The notes: generated from the sequence alone by a model not told the origin. Positions 11,396 through 21,043 are shown, counted from the first letter of the stretch. The stretch: 64,000 bases of DNA from Ectopseudomonas chengduensis (GCF_900102635.1 NZ_FMZQ01000003.1:268257-332256), one strand, 5' to 3'. Translations and numbers: made by a program.

Positions 11396-13177
11396 TCAGC
11401 GGTCCACGTCGGCCATGACGAAGTCGATACTGCCCAGGTAGGCGATCAGATCCGCCACCATGCTGCCGCGAATCACCGAGGGGATCTGCTGCAGGTGGGC
11501 GAAGCTGGGGGTGCGAATCCGGGTGCGGTAGCTCATGGTGCTGCCGTCGCTCGTCAGGTAGTAGCTGTTGATGCCCTTGGTCGCCTCGATCATCTGGAAG
11601 GCTTCGTTGGCCGGCATGACCGGGCCCCAGGAAACCTGCAGGAAGTGGGTGATCAGGGTTTCGATGTGCTGCAGCGTGCGCTCTTTCGGCGGCGGCGTGG
11701 TCAGCGGGTGATCGGCCTTGTACGGGCCTTCCGGCATGTTCTTCAGGCACTGGTCGATGATGCGGATGCTCTGGCGCATCTCTTCCACGCGCACCATGCA
11801 GCGGTCGTAGGCGTCACCATTGGCCGCCAGCGGCACCTCGAACTCGAAGTGCTCGTAGCCGGAATAGGGGCGCGCCTTGCGCAGGTCGAAGTCGCAACCG
11901 GTGGCGCGCAGGCCGGCACCGGTGGTGCCCCATTCGAGCGCTTCCTTGGTGTTGTACTGCGCCACGCCGATGGTACGGGCCTTGAGGATGCTGTTCTTCA
12001 GCGCCGCTTTCTCGTACTCGTCGAGACGTTTGGGCAGCCAGTCGACGAATTCCTTGACCAGCCCGTCCCAGCCGCGTGGCAGATCATGGGCGACGCCGCC
12101 GATACGGTACCAGGCCGGGTGCAGGCGGAAACCGGTGATGGCCTCGATCACCTTGTAGGCACGCTGGCGGTCGGTGAAAGTGAAGAACACCGGCGTCATC
12201 GCGCCGACGTCCTGGATGTAGGTGCCGAGGAACAGCAGGTGACTGGTGATGCGGAAGAACTCGGCGAGCATCACGCGGATGAAGTCGACGCGGGCCGGCA
12301 CCTTGATACCGGCGAGTTTCTCCACCGAGAGCACGTAGGGCAGGTTGTTCATCACCCCGCCGAGGTAGTCGATGCGGTCGGTGTAGGGGATGAAGCTGTG
12401 CCAGCTCTGCCGTTCGGCCATCTTCTCGGCGCCACGGTGGTGGTAGCCGATCTCCGGCACGCAATCGACGATCTCTTCGCCGTCTAGCTGCAGGATGATG
12501 CGGAACGCGCCGTGGGCGGAGGGGTGGTTGGGGCCGAGGTTGAGGAACATGTAGTCCTCGTGCTCGCCACCGCGTTTCATGCCCCAGTCTTCCGGGCGGA
12601 AGCGCGCGGCTTCTTCTTCCAGTTGCTGTTTGGCCAGGGTCAGGCTGAACGGATCGAATTCGGTGGCGCGCGCCGGGTAGTCCTTGCGCAGCGGGTGACC
12701 TTCCCAGGTCGGCGGCATCATGATGCGGCTCAGGTGCGGGTGGCCGGTGAAGGTGATGCCGTACAGATCCCAGACTTCGCGCTCGTACCAGTTGGCGTTG
12801 GGCCAGATGCTGGTGGCGGTGGGCAGGTTGAGGTCGCGCTCGGACAGGGCGACCTTGATCATCACGTCACTGTTACGCTCCAGCGACATCAGGTGATAGA
12901 ACACCGTGAAGTCGGCGTCCGGCAGGCCGCGACGCTGGGTACGCAGGCGCTCGTCGACGCCATGCAGGTCGTAGAGCATCACATAGGGGCGTGGCAGGTT
13001 GCGCAGGCAGGTGAGCACTTCGATAAGGCGCTCACGGGCGACCCAGAGAACCGGCATGCCGGTGCGGGTCGCTTGCAGGGTGAAACTGTCGTCGCCAAAA
13101 CGGGCGCGCAGTTCGGCGACGACGTCCTGGTCGTCAGCCTTGTAAGGCGGTATGGACACAACGGTGTCTTGAGTCAT
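11396..13177 (-). CDS. nuoC: NADH-quinone oxidoreductase fused subunit C/D
   Basis: Fusion of NuoC (residues about 1-190, with the [20 protein letters not shown] signature) and NuoD (about 200-593, 49-kDa subunit with [12 protein letters not shown] near the quinone site). Total length is 593 residues. NuoD forms the quinone-binding cavity with NuoB. Fused nuoCD is established for Pseudomonas and enterobacteria, so the fusion is expected. Start ATG 13177 is 63 bp after nuoB. Often named nuoCD or nuoD. Confidence 0.97.
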   Translation of the reverse strand: MTQDTVVSIPPYKADDQDVVAELRARFGDDSFTLQATRTGMPVLWVARERLIEVLTCLRNLPRPYVMLYDLHGVDERLRTQRRGLPDADFTVFYHLMSLERNSDVMIKVALSERDLNLPTATSIWPNANWYEREVWDLYGITFTGHPHLSRIMMPPTWEGHPLRKDYPARATEFDPFSLTLAKQQLEEEAARFRPEDWGMKRGGEHEDYMFLNLGPNHPSAHGAFRIILQLDGEEIVDCVPEIGYHHRGAEKMAERQSWHSFIPYTDRIDYLGGVMNNLPYVLSVEKLAGIKVPARVDFIRVMLAEFFRITSHLLFLGTYIQDVGAMTPVFFTFTDRQRAYKVIEAITGFRLHPAWYRIGGVAHDLPRGWDGLVKEFVDWLPKRLDEYEKAALKNSILKARTIGVAQYNTKEALEWGTTGAGLRATGCDFDLRKARPYSGYEHFEFEVPLAANGDAYDRCMVRVEEMRQSIRIIDQCLKNMPEGPYKADHPLTTPPPKERTLQHIETLITHFLQVSWGPVMPANEAFQMIEATKGINSYYLTSDGSTMSYRTRIRTPSFAHLQQIPSVIRGSMVADLIAYLGSIDFVMADVDR

Positions 13178-13240
13178 GGTCTCGGTCGCTGTCGATCAAC
13201 GTAGAAAGTGGGCGTGACGCTTGCGCAGGCAAGCATCGGC

Positions 13241-13918
13241 TCAGACTTCGTCGGGGCTACGCAGGTTGGTAACGGCGATTCGCTGCTCGCGTCGCTGTTC
13301 CTTCTGCGAAGGCATTTCGGCACGGTAGATGCCTTGATCGCCAACGACCCAGGATAGCGGGCGGCGCTCCTGGCCGATGGATTCCTGCAGCAGCATCAAG
13401 CCTTGCAGGAACGCCTCCGGACGGGGCGGGCAGCCGGGAATGTAGACGTCCACGGGGAGGAACTTGTCCACGCCCTGAACGACCGAGTAGATGTCGTACA
13501 TGCCGCCGGAGTTGGCGCATGAACCCATGGAGATGACCCACTTGGGCTCCAGCATCTGCTCATAGAGACGCTGGATGACCGGCGCCATCTTGATGAAGCA
13601 GGTGCCGGCGATGACCATGAAGTCGGCCTGGCGGGGTGATGCGCGAATGACCTCCGCACCGAAACGCGCCACGTCGTGCGGGGCGGTGAAGGCGGTGGTC
13701 ATTTCCACATAGCAGCAGGACAGGCCGAAGTTGTACGGCCACAAGGAATTCTTGCGCCCCCAGTTGACCGCGCCGTTAAGCACGTCCGAGAGCTTGCCCA
13801 TGTAGATGTTCTTGTGAACCTGGTCCTCTAGCAGCGGGTCGGAGACGACCTCCCGCTGGCCGATCGGATACGCCTCGTTGGGCGCATTCGGGTCGACCCG
13901 AGTAAGTTTGTATTGCAT
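13241..13918 (-). CDS. nuoB: NADH-quinone oxidoreductase subunit B (N2 cluster)
   Basis: Subunit carrying the terminal [4Fe-4S] cluster N2, which reduces quinone. The ATG at 13918 ([10 protein letters not shown]) gives 225 residues, the standard length; a TTG two codons upstream is a poorer start. The N2 ligands are the tandem Cys68-Cys69 (GLSCCYVEM), Cys134 (GSCANSGG) and Cys163 (PGCPPRPE). It lies 10 bp after nuoA. Confidence 0.97.
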   Translation of the reverse strand: MQYKLTRVDPNAPNEAYPIGQREVVSDPLLEDQVHKNIYMGKLSDVLNGAVNWGRKNSLWPYNFGLSCCYVEMTTAFTAPHDVARFGAEVIRASPRQADFMVIAGTCFIKMAPVIQRLYEQMLEPKWVISMGSCANSGGMYDIYSVVQGVDKFLPVDVYIPGCPPRPEAFLQGLMLLQESIGQERRPLSWVVGDQGIYRAEMPSQKEQRREQRIAVTNLRSPDEV

Positions 13919-13928
13919 CGCCAAAGCC

Positions 13929-14342
13929 TCATTGTTTTAGCTTCGCCTGCCGTTCACGACGTCCCTGCGGTGCCCAATCGAGCGCGCCGATACGCCAAAG
14001 ATAGACAAGACCTGCCAACAGAATTGCTATGAAAACTGTAGCTTCGATCAGGCCCGCCCAGCCGCTTTCGCGCACCGAGACTGCCCAAGCGAAGAGATAG
14101 AGGGCTTCAACGTCGAAGATCACGAAGAGCATCGCGACCAGATAGAACTTGGCTGACAGGCGCAGACGCGCGCTGCCGGTAGGAAGCATGCCCGACTCGA
14201 AAGGCTCGTTCTTGCTACGTCCCCAGGCTTTGCTGCCGAGCAGACTGGAAACGCCGAGCATGAAGGCGATGAGCCCGCAGACACCCAGCAAGAACACAGC
14301 GAAAGCCCAGTTATGGGACATGGTCGTTACCGCATCAGGCAT
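13929..14342 (-). CDS. nuoA: NADH-quinone oxidoreductase subunit A
   Basis: First gene of the operon. The product is a three-helix membrane subunit of complex I, 137 residues. The loop [20 protein letters not shown] after helix 1 and the [13 protein letters not shown] helix are diagnostic for NuoA/ND3. Start ATG 14342 has an AAGGA Shine-Dalgarno (complement at 14351-14355) at 8-nt spacing. All downstream nuo genes follow on the same strand with short gaps or overlaps. Confidence 0.97.
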   Translation of the reverse strand: MPDAVTTMSHNWAFAVFLLGVCGLIAFMLGVSSLLGSKAWGRSKNEPFESGMLPTGSARLRLSAKFYLVAMLFVIFDVEALYLFAWAVSVRESGWAGLIEATVFIAILLAGLVYLWRIGALDWAPQGRRERQAKLKQ

Positions 14343-14428
14343 GCCGGTACTCCTTGGATTAAGGAACGGCTTTTAATCTATTAAGCGACCAGACACCGTC
14401 GAGGGCGTTGGCGCGAAGTGTGTATACA

Positions 14429-14457
14429 ATACTATGCGTAGACCAACTGTAAGTAAA
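14429..14457 (-). promoter_or_regulatory. Candidate sigma-70 promoter of the nuo operon
   Basis: On the minus strand TTTACT (14452-14457) and TAGTAT (14429-14434) are separated by 17 bp, about 90 bp upstream of nuoA, in an AT-rich patch of a GC-rich genome. A second possible -10, TATACA (14421-14426), lies just downstream. This is pattern matching only; the true start site is unknown. Confidence 0.4.
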
Positions 14458-14910
14458 TTTTTCAGAGAAAAATTATTCCTGAAATTCGATCATTTCTGAT
14501 TGATTTGTCGCATCGGTGTAATTCTGAAGCGAGCCGTATGGGCTGGCGTTTCAGGACTATAGCTGATGACTCTGCTCTGGCAATTTCAAGGCGCATTCAT
14601 CCGGCTAATTTGCCTCATTTCGCAGCGTGATTGCCCTCAGCGAGATGAGCAATTCGCTGCCACTTTGGTGTTAAGGCGAAAGCATCGAATGGCTTCCCGG
14701 ATTCTCAAAGCGTATAGCCGGCGGCATGGCTTATCACCAAATGTTATTCATCTCCAGGTGCTGTCCAACTGATCTTGTACTAGCGTGCATGAATCGCCGC
14801 GCGGCGATGCGCAGTTGATCGAGCAGTGCCCACCATCCGCTGGGTCTGCGAAGTTGCCCTGCCTGGGTATGCCGACCCTTCGTACGAATAACAATATGAG
14901 GGGTTTTGCC
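14458..14910. other. Intergenic region between nuoA promoter and the esterase gene
   Basis: About 450 bp without a convincing gene. The first 80 bp are AT-rich and may hold further upstream elements for nuo. A perfect 10-bp palindrome TTCGTACGAA (14879-14888) lies just before the esterase start. Short in-frame ATGs upstream of the esterase lack good ribosome-binding sites. Nothing else was recognised. Confidence 0.4.
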
Positions 14911-16308
14911 ATGCCTGTTGTCCAGTCGTTGCCACGTATTGTCCCAGCCGTTCTGTTGCTAGCCCTGAGCGCGCCTGCCAGCGCGGAATTGGGTGATTAC
15001 AGTTTCTGGCAGAGCTTGAGCAACCTGGTGTCGCCGCCCAGGGCCGATAACCCGGTGACGCCTGCGCAGCGTGTGGGGCCGTATCCGTTGTTGGCCAATC
15101 CGAGTGGTTTCAACAGCGGCTTCAATCCCGGCAATTACTACGGCTGGCAAACGATTCAGATGGCGCCGCAGACCGGTGCGGTGTGCGGCAATGGCTCGCC
15201 TTACAAGTTCTTCATCAATCGTGTGCCGAACACGCGCAATACCATCGTTTATCTGGAAGGTGGTGGTGCCTGCTGGGATTACGCCAGCTGCAGCGGGCAG
15301 AGCGGCATCCGCGGTGCGCGCAACCCCGATGGCATCGCCGACGACTACATGTCGCTGCTCAATCCGGGCGCCAGTCTGGTGAGTCCGTTCGTCGTGCGTC
15401 TGCACCCCTGGACGCGCGTCAAGACGCAGAACTGGAACATGGTCTATGTGCCGTATTGCACGGGTGACATCTACTCCGGTGACAAGGTGGCGGTATACGA
15501 AGACCCGCAGGGGGTAAATCCCCCGCTGGTGTGGCACCACAACGGCTTGCGCAACATGCGCGCAGTGGTGGGGTGGCTGAAGGATAATCTGCCGCGGCCG
15601 ACCCAGATGCTCACCACGGGATGCAGTGCAGGCGGCGCGGGCAGCCTGACCAACTACGCCAACCTGCGCCAGGACATCGCGCCGAACCGGGGTTACCTGA
15701 TCAATGATTCCGGGCCTGTCTATACCGCGCTGGCTGGCGACAACCAGGCTTATCCTTCCTATCCGTTGCAGACCCTGATTCGTCAGGCCTGGGGTCTGGA
15801 TGCTGCACAGGGGCCGTTGCAATACCTGCAGGCGCGCCTGCCAGGCTTCAACAGCAACGATCTGGGCAGCCTGTATCCGGCGCTTTCGAGCAATCTGCCT
15901 GGTGATCGCATGGGGCATACGCATTTCTGGCAGGACCTGAACTATTCGTCCTATTCCTACGAGCGCTTCTACCCTGAGATCGTCAACGCGCCGAATCAGG
16001 CTACCAAGGAAGCACTGATCAAGCAGCGCTGGGCAACGGATACCACGCGTCTGCGCAGCCAACTGGCGAGCCTGGGCAATGTCGGTGGTTATTTCCCGCA
16101 ATTCCGTAACGTCAACGAAAGCCACTGCACCAGCATCATCGAGTTCGCCAACTCCGATATCCAGGAGCAGAATCTGCAGCTGGACAACTTCGTCAGCAGT
16201 GTTCTCGATGGCAGTGGGCAGGTACTGGATGCTTCGGAAAGCAGCGATGTGGCTGACCGCAACAAACCATTCAATCTGCTCTATTACCTGCTGGACCAGT
16301 TGCTCTGA
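14911..16308 (+). CDS. Secreted pectinacetylesterase-family hydrolase
   Basis: Serine hydrolase of the pectinacetylesterase/Notum family (PF03283-like), predicted to be exported. ATG 14911 is chosen because GAGGGG sits 7 nt upstream and the product begins with a clear signal peptide (VPAVLLLALSAPASA, cleavage near residue 25); an ATG at 14896 and a longer frame are in phase. The 465 residues include the nucleophile motif GCSAGG (Ser239), a family Asp in NDSGPV (Asp266), a His in NESHC (His405) and the LEGGGACWDY oxyanion-region block (about 115-124), so all catalytic elements are present. The substrate in bacteria is uncertain: family members remove acetyl groups from pectin in plants and palmitoleate from Wnt in animals. 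It is monocistronic and convergent with the next gene. Confidence 0.85.
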   Translation: MPVVQSLPRIVPAVLLLALSAPASAELGDYSFWQSLSNLVSPPRADNPVTPAQRVGPYPLLANPSGFNSGFNPGNYYGWQTIQMAPQTGAVCGNGSPYKFFINRVPNTRNTIVYLEGGGACWDYASCSGQSGIRGARNPDGIADDYMSLLNPGASLVSPFVVRLHPWTRVKTQNWNMVYVPYCTGDIYSGDKVAVYEDPQGVNPPLVWHHNGLRNMRAVVGWLKDNLPRPTQMLTTGCSAGGAGSLTNYANLRQDIAPNRGYLINDSGPVYTALAGDNQAYPSYPLQTLIRQAWGLDAAQGPLQYLQARLPGFNSNDLGSLYPALSSNLPGDRMGHTHFWQDLNYSSYSYERFYPEIVNAPNQATKEALIKQRWATDTTRLRSQLASLGNVGGYFPQFRNVNESHCTSIIEFANSDIQEQNLQLDNFVSSVLDGSGQVLDASESSDVADRNKPFNLLYYLLDQLL

Positions 16309-16322
16309 AGCGGCGCGAAAGC

Positions 16323-16354
16323 AACGCGGCGGCAGCTTGGGTTGTCGCCGCGTT
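16323..16354. terminator. Bidirectional hairpin between convergent genes
   Basis: AACGCGGCGGCA and TGTCGCCGCGTT form a 12-bp stem (one G-U pair) around an 8-nt loop, placed between the stop of the esterase and the stop of the convergent gene. There is no long T-run, so termination efficiency is uncertain. Confidence 0.5.
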
Positions 16355-17010
16355 CAGCCATCCGGAGTTTGTTGGTAACTGCGCTCGCGAGCTTCTTGCA
16401 GGCGTTGCCTGAGGTATTGATCGCGAGTGAGTCCATGGGGAATATTCTGCAGGCCGAGCACTTCTTCGACGATATTTCTTTCCTCGGCCTTGTAGCGTTC
16501 GAAGTTCGGGTCAGATCGTTGCGCCAGTTTGGCCTCACGCTCAGCGCTGATGGCCTGGTAACGCTTGATCAGTGCTTCAGCGCGTCTCTTCTGCTCGGCT
16601 TCGTCTTCGCTGACTGCCTTGATCAGGGCGATCTGCAACAACAGGGACTCGCTCAGCGCCAATTCCCCTCGCTGCTCCAGTGCATCGACGCCCTCACTCA
16701 ACGCTTGCGCTTGTGCTTCGCGACTGCTGCTGTCGAGTTCCGTGGCGTTCTCGATGAACCCTCTGTAGCGCTGATGAAAATCCAGGCGGCGTTCCTGTTG
16801 CTGGACTTCGGGCCTGGCCAACAGGTGCATTTGCTCGGGGCTCAGATCGGCTGGAGCTGGCGAGGCGCTGCCTTGCGCGGCCGGTTGCACTTGCGTTTGC
16901 TCTGATGGTGAGGTGGCAGGCTCTTCGGCATTGGGGCGTTGCCAGTACCAGGCGAGTGTCATGCTGCCAATCAGAATGCAACTGCCGAACAGCAGAATGG
17001 AGCGGGGCAT
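16354..17010 (-). CDS. Membrane-anchored protein, possibly PlcR/lipase-chaperone-like
   Basis: A 218-residue protein of uncertain function. ATG 17010 (MPRSILLFGS) is preferred: it has an AAGGA site at about 7 nt and starts directly with one membrane helix (residues about 4-24), then a Pro/Ala/Gln-rich linker and a helical, highly charged periplasmic domain. The layout and the C-terminal SDPNFERYKAEERNIVEEV and RDQYLRQRLQEARE stretches resemble, from memory, the phospholipase C accessory protein PlcR, which is related in design to lipase-specific foldases. No phospholipase or lipase gene is adjacent; PhoX lies upstream. The family assignment is tentative. An in-frame upstream extension to 17076 lacks a better start. 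Confidence 0.45.
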   Translation of the reverse strand: MPRSILLFGSCILIGSMTLAWYWQRPNAEEPATSPSEQTQVQPAAQGSASPAPADLSPEQMHLLARPEVQQQERRLDFHQRYRGFIENATELDSSSREAQAQALSEGVDALEQRGELALSESLLLQIALIKAVSEDEAEQKRRAEALIKRYQAISAEREAKLAQRSDPNFERYKAEERNIVEEVLGLQNIPHGLTRDQYLRQRLQEARERSYQQTPDG

Positions 17011-17091
17011 GAGCAGTCCTTGCGCGAGTCGATTGCCTTCCAGCTTAGAAGTTGCAGTCGCGTTTTGCCTGTCCATGCAGCGAATGGAGGG

Positions 17092-17122
17092 CCTGCCCTC
17101 TCGTCGTGGGTGAGAGGGCAGG
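17092..17122 (-). terminator. Stem-loop downstream of phoX
   Basis: CCTGCCCTCTC (17092-17102) and GAGAGGGCAGG (17112-17122) form a perfect 11-bp stem with a 9-nt loop, starting 9 bp after the phoX stop. It lacks a T-tract, so it may stabilise the mRNA end rather than terminate strongly. Confidence 0.5.
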
Positions 17123-17130
17123 TGTCTGGA

Positions 17131-19146
17131 TCAGAACAGCGGCTTGCCGTCTTCGCGCGTGACGATCACGGTGGCCGAGCGTGGGCGGCGACCGGGGCCG
17201 TCCGGCCAGGTGCTGCGAAAATCCGTCGGAGTCGAGCCTTCACCCGGGTGCTGGATGTTGACGAACAACGTACGGAAGTCCGGTGTGGCGGTGATGCCGG
17301 TGACCTCGCAGCCTACGGGGCCGACCAGAAAGCGCTTGACCTCGCCGGTGGTGGGCTCGGCCACCAGCATCTGGTTGTTGCCGAAAGGGCCGCTGGCGAG
17401 CTGGCTGCCGCTCATGTCGGTCTGGATCCACAGGCGGCCTTCGTCGTCGAACCACAGGCCGTCCGGGCTGGCCAGGCGGTTGTCGGCGGTCAGCGGTCTG
17501 CCGTTGGGGTCGAGGCTGTCGTTCTCCGGCCCGGCCAGCAGGAACAGGCTCCAGACGAATTCACGGCCAGCATAGTCGCGGCTCTGCTCACGCCAGCGGA
17601 TGATGTGACCGAAGGCGTTGGCCGGGCGCGGGTTGGCTGCATCAGCGACGGTGCGCGAACTGTTGTTGGTGAGGGTGAAGTAGACGTCGCCGTTGTTCGG
17701 GTTTACCGCCCCCCATTCCGGACGATCCATCTTGGTGGCGCCGACGATGTCGGCAGCCAGGCGGGTGTTGATCAGTACCTCGCCCTGGTCGGCGAAGCTT
17801 ACCCCGGCAGCCCTGCAGGCGGCCTGGAAGGCCTTGTCCTTGATGTCCAGGGCCAGCCAATCCCCCTTGCCGTTGGCCTTGAAGCGCGCCACGTAGAGAG
17901 TGCCCTCGTCGAGCAGACTGCCGTTGCTGCGACCCGGTACGTACCTGCCGCGGCTGACGAACTTGTAGATGTACTCATTCTGCGAATCGTCGCCGGAATA
18001 GCAGACCACTGGACTGCCCGGTTTGACCGGGGCGAATACCAGGCCTTCGTGGGCGAAGCGGCCCAGTGCAGTGCGCTTGACCGGGGGCGATTCCGGCGCG
18101 AAGGGATCGATCTCAACGATCCAGCCGAAGTGGTTCGGCTCGTTGCGATAGTCGCCTGCAGCCTCGGCGGCCAGGCGGGTGGCGTTGAAGCGCTGGAATT
18201 CGTCGCCGGACAGGTGATCCCAACCGTAGCGGCTGGCGCTGCCGACACCGTAGCGGGTCATTTCACGCGGGCGCTCGGCATCGCCGCTGGCGAAATAACC
18301 GGCCCAGTTTTCCTCGCAGGTCAGGTAAGTGCCCCAGGGCGTGAAGCCGTTGGCGCAGTTGTTCAGCGTGCCGCGGGTGGCGGTGCCGTCGGGGCTGTAG
18401 CGAGTCCGGAGCAGGGCGTGACCGCGTGCTGGGCCGCTGATCTGCATCGGTGTGGCGCCCGTGATGCGGCGGTTGCGGGCGCTGGGCAGCACCTCCCATT
18501 GGCCGCGCACGCGGCGCACTTCTACCACCGAAACGCCGTGGGCGTTGATTTCCTTGCGCACTTCATCGGCGCTGCTGCGCTTGCCGCCGACCAGGGTGGG
18601 GCCATTGGGGTGCAGCAGCGGTGCGTCGATGTACTCGTGATTGAGTACCAGCAGGCCGTGGTCGCTCTTGTGACCGCCACCGCGCTGACCGTCGATGGGG
18701 AAGAAGTGCATGCCGTCATGGTGCATGCCGATCTGGTCAGCCTGATCGGCGGCACTGTTGCCGGCGTTGTCGAGGAATGCCGGGAAGCTGCCACGAATCG
18801 GCGTGCCCCAGGGGATGAAAGTGGTGGCTTTGTAGCCGGCTGGCACGGTGATGGTATCGGCACGGGTAACCGCCACCGGATTGAACGGCAGGCGCTTGCT
18901 GCGTTTCTTCAGGCGTTCCAGCAGCTCCTTGAGCTGGTCTTTGAGCGGGTTGTCGGCGGCCTCGGCACTACCGGGCATGGCGACGCCGAGAAAGCCCATG
19001 ACGCCGAGCGCAGCGCCGCCGGCGACCACCTGGCGGCGGCTCAGGCCGGCTTCGATCAGGTCATTGATATGAGGATTGCTGGAGGCGTTGCTGAGCGGTT
19101 CATCGCCATTGCCGAATAGCACGTTTTGCTCTTGTTCATTGCGCAT
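17131..19146 (-). CDS. phoX: PhoX-family alkaline phosphatase, Tat-exported
   Basis: Calcium/iron-dependent alkaline phosphatase of the PhoX (DUF839) family, 671 residues, that releases phosphate from organic esters outside the cytoplasm. The N-terminal region has a Tat signal: SRRQVV (36-41) followed by a hydrophobic stretch (about 41-56) and a likely cleavage after AEA. A long N-region before the twin arginines is common in this family. Family blocks visible include GMHHDGMHFFPIDG, LVLNHEYID, TPWGTYLTCEENW and WGAVNPNNGDVYFTLTNNS. A PhoB-box-like site lies 53 bp upstream. Symbol by family; the specific paralog is not determined. Confidence 0.9.
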   Translation of the reverse strand: MRNEQEQNVLFGNGDEPLSNASSNPHINDLIEAGLSRRQVVAGGAALGVMGFLGVAMPGSAEAADNPLKDQLKELLERLKKRSKRLPFNPVAVTRADTITVPAGYKATTFIPWGTPIRGSFPAFLDNAGNSAADQADQIGMHHDGMHFFPIDGQRGGGHKSDHGLLVLNHEYIDAPLLHPNGPTLVGGKRSSADEVRKEINAHGVSVVEVRRVRGQWEVLPSARNRRITGATPMQISGPARGHALLRTRYSPDGTATRGTLNNCANGFTPWGTYLTCEENWAGYFASGDAERPREMTRYGVGSASRYGWDHLSGDEFQRFNATRLAAEAAGDYRNEPNHFGWIVEIDPFAPESPPVKRTALGRFAHEGLVFAPVKPGSPVVCYSGDDSQNEYIYKFVSRGRYVPGRSNGSLLDEGTLYVARFKANGKGDWLALDIKDKAFQAACRAAGVSFADQGEVLINTRLAADIVGATKMDRPEWGAVNPNNGDVYFTLTNNSSRTVADAANPRPANAFGHIIRWREQSRDYAGREFVWSLFLLAGPENDSLDPNGRPLTADNRLASPDGLWFDDEGRLWIQTDMSGSQLASGPFGNNQMLVAEPTTGEVKRFLVGPVGCEVTGITATPDFRTLFVNIQHPGEGSTPTDFRSTWPDGPGRRPRSATVIVTREDGKPLF

Positions 19147-19198
19147 GGAGGGCTCCTTGTCAGGCTGATCGACGGAGTCATGACGCTAACCAAGGAAA

Positions 19199-19216
19199 AC
19201 GACGGAATAGTGACAG
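19199..19216 (-). promoter_or_regulatory. Candidate PhoB box upstream of phoX
   Basis: Minus strand reads CTGTCAC-TATT-CCGTCGT, matching 11 of the 14 consensus bases of CTGTCAT-N4-CTGTCAT. It lies 53-70 bp upstream of the phoX ATG, with TAGCGT as a weak -10 about 10 bp downstream of the box. Position and target gene both fit PhoB activation under phosphate starvation. Confidence 0.6.
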
Positions 19217-19368
19217 CGCCTGTGCGCCATTGCACAAAACTGCTCGGAGGGGCAACGACCATCCTCTGTTTGGCGCCGCTTCATCAGGTGTGGCAAGGCC
19301 GTGCAGGGCAGGCAGTGCAGGCGTTTGCGGTGATATTGATGCGCGGGACGTACCCTGCGCCCAGGCAT

Positions 19369-19392
19369 AAAAAAACCCCGGCAAAGCCGGGG
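19369..19392 (-). terminator. Intrinsic terminator of aceA
   Basis: Minus strand: CCCCGGC-ttt-GCCGGGG followed by TTTTTTT, a 7-bp GC stem with a triloop and U-tract. It lies 56 bp after the aceA stop. Confidence 0.9.
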
Positions 19393-19447
19393 CGGATTAG
19401 GCAAACAGGCTGCTGCGGATGCGTGGTCCGCAGCAGGAGAACCGTTC

Positions 19448-21043
19448 TTAGTGGAACTGGTTCATGGTGTTGTCTTTACCGCTCGCCTTCAGAGCTGCTT
19501 CGCCAGCGAAGTACTCCTTGTGGTTGTCGCCGATGTCGGAGCCAGCCATGTTCTGGTGCTTGACGCAGGCGATACCCTGACGCAGTTCCTGACGCTGCAC
19601 GCCCTTCACGTAGGCCAGCATACCCTGGTCGGCGAAGTAGCCCTTGGCCAGGTTGTCGGTGGACAGTGCGGCAGTGTGGTAGGTCGGCAGGGTGATCAGG
19701 TGGTGGAAGATGCCGGCGTGGGCCGAACCGTCGCGCTGGAAGGTACGGATCTTCTCGTCGGCAATCTGGGCCAGTTCGGTCTCGTCGTACTCGACGCTCA
19801 TCAGCTTGGCGCGGTCGTAGGCGGAAACGTCCTTGCCTTCGGCAACCATGGCGTCGAACACCTGCTGACGGAAGTTCAGGGTCCAGTTGAAGGACGGGCT
19901 GTTGTTGTACACCAGCTTGGCGTTCGGGATGACCTGGCGGATGCGGTCAACCATGGCCTTGATCTGGCCAACGTGCGGCTTCTCGGTCTCGATCCACAGC
20001 AGATCGGCGCCGTTCTGCAGACTGGTGATGCAGTCCAGTACGCAGCGGTCTTCGCCGGTGCCAGCACGGAACTGGAACAGGTTGGACGGCAGGCGCTTGG
20101 GACGCAGCAGCTTGCCGCCGCGGTTGATCACGACGTCGCCGTTGCCCAGGTCGGCAGCAGACACTTCTTCGCAATCCAGGAAGCTGTTGTACAGGTCGCC
20201 CAGGTCGCCCGGCTCGTTGGTCACGGCGATCTGCTTGGTCAGACCGGCACCCAGGGAGTCGGTACGTGCAACGATCACGCCGTTGTCGATGCCCAGCTCG
20301 AGGAAGGCGTAGCGAACGGCAGCAATCTTGGCGAGGAAGTCGGCGTGAGGAACGGTCACCTTACCGTCCTGGTGGCCGCACTGCTTCTCGTCGGAAACCT
20401 GGTTCTCGATCTGGATGCAGCAGGCGCCTGCTTCGATCATGCGCTTGGCCAGCAGGTAGGTGGCTTCCGGGTTACCGAAACCAGCGTCGATGTCGGCGAT
20501 GATCGGCACGATATGGGTTTCGTAGTTGTCGATCTGGTTCTGGATCTCGGCAGCCTTGGCCTGGTCACCAGCTGCACGAGCAGCGTCCAGGGCGGTGAAC
20601 AGCAGATCCAGTTCGCGGCTGTCGGCCTGACGCAGGAAGGTGTACAGCTCTTCGATCAGGTCGGAGACGGCAGTCTTCTCGTGCATCGACTGGTCCGGCA
20701 GCGGGCCGAAGTCCGAGCGCAGAGCAGCGACCATCCAGCCGGACAGGTAGAGGTAGCGCTTGTTGGTGGTCTTCAGGTGCTTCTTGATCGAGATCAGCTT
20801 CTGCTGACCGATGAAGCCGTGCCAGCAACCCAGCGACTGGGTGTAGACGGAGGAGTCGGCGTCGTACTCTTCCATGTCCTTGCGCATGATGTCAGCGGTG
20901 TACTGAGCGATTTCCAGACCGGTCTTGAAGCGGTTCTGAGCGCGCATACGGGCGACGGACTCGGGGTTGATAGCGCTCCAGCTGCTGCCGAACTTCTCTT
21001 TCAGAGCGGCTACAGCCTTGATGTCGTTTTGATATGCGGACAT
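19448..21043 (-). CDS. aceA: Isocitrate lyase
   Basis: Glyoxylate-shunt enzyme cleaving isocitrate to glyoxylate and succinate, bypassing the CO2-releasing TCA steps during growth on acetate or fatty acids. ATG 21043 (MSAYQNDIKA) gives 531 residues, the length of the Pseudomonas-type enzyme. The catalytic loop is EKQCGHQ with Cys222, and the metal-site region ADIDAGFGN is at about 183-191. It stands alone, with its own terminator, promoter and operator. It competes for isocitrate with idh and icd, about 15 kb away in the same window. The frame stays open upstream to 21088, but those residues are not family-like. Confidence 0.97.
   Translation of the reverse strand: MSAYQNDIKAVAALKEKFGSSWSAINPESVARMRAQNRFKTGLEIAQYTADIMRKDMEEYDADSSVYTQSLGCWHGFIGQQKLISIKKHLKTTNKRYLYLSGWMVAALRSDFGPLPDQSMHEKTAVSDLIEELYTFLRQADSRELDLLFTALDAARAAGDQAKAAEIQNQIDNYETHIVPIIADIDAGFGNPEATYLLAKRMIEAGACCIQIENQVSDEKQCGHQDGKVTVPHADFLAKIAAVRYAFLELGIDNGVIVARTDSLGAGLTKQIAVTNEPGDLGDLYNSFLDCEEVSAADLGNGDVVINRGGKLLRPKRLPSNLFQFRAGTGEDRCVLDCITSLQNGADLLWIETEKPHVGQIKAMVDRIRQVIPNAKLVYNNSPSFNWTLNFRQQVFDAMVAEGKDVSAYDRAKLMSVEYDETELAQIADEKIRTFQRDGSAHAGIFHHLITLPTYHTAALSTDNLAKGYFADQGMLAYVKGVQRQELRQGIACVKHQNMAGSDIGDNHKEYFAGEAALKASGKDNTMNQFH

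Noticed and set aside
11396..13177. Fused nuoC and nuoD
   Set aside because: The fusion is the normal state in Pseudomonas and enterobacteria.
14785..14910. Longer N-terminus for the pectinacetylesterase-like protein
   Set aside because: The extension has no ribosome-binding site and would bury the signal peptide; ATG 14911 has both a good site and a proper signal sequence.
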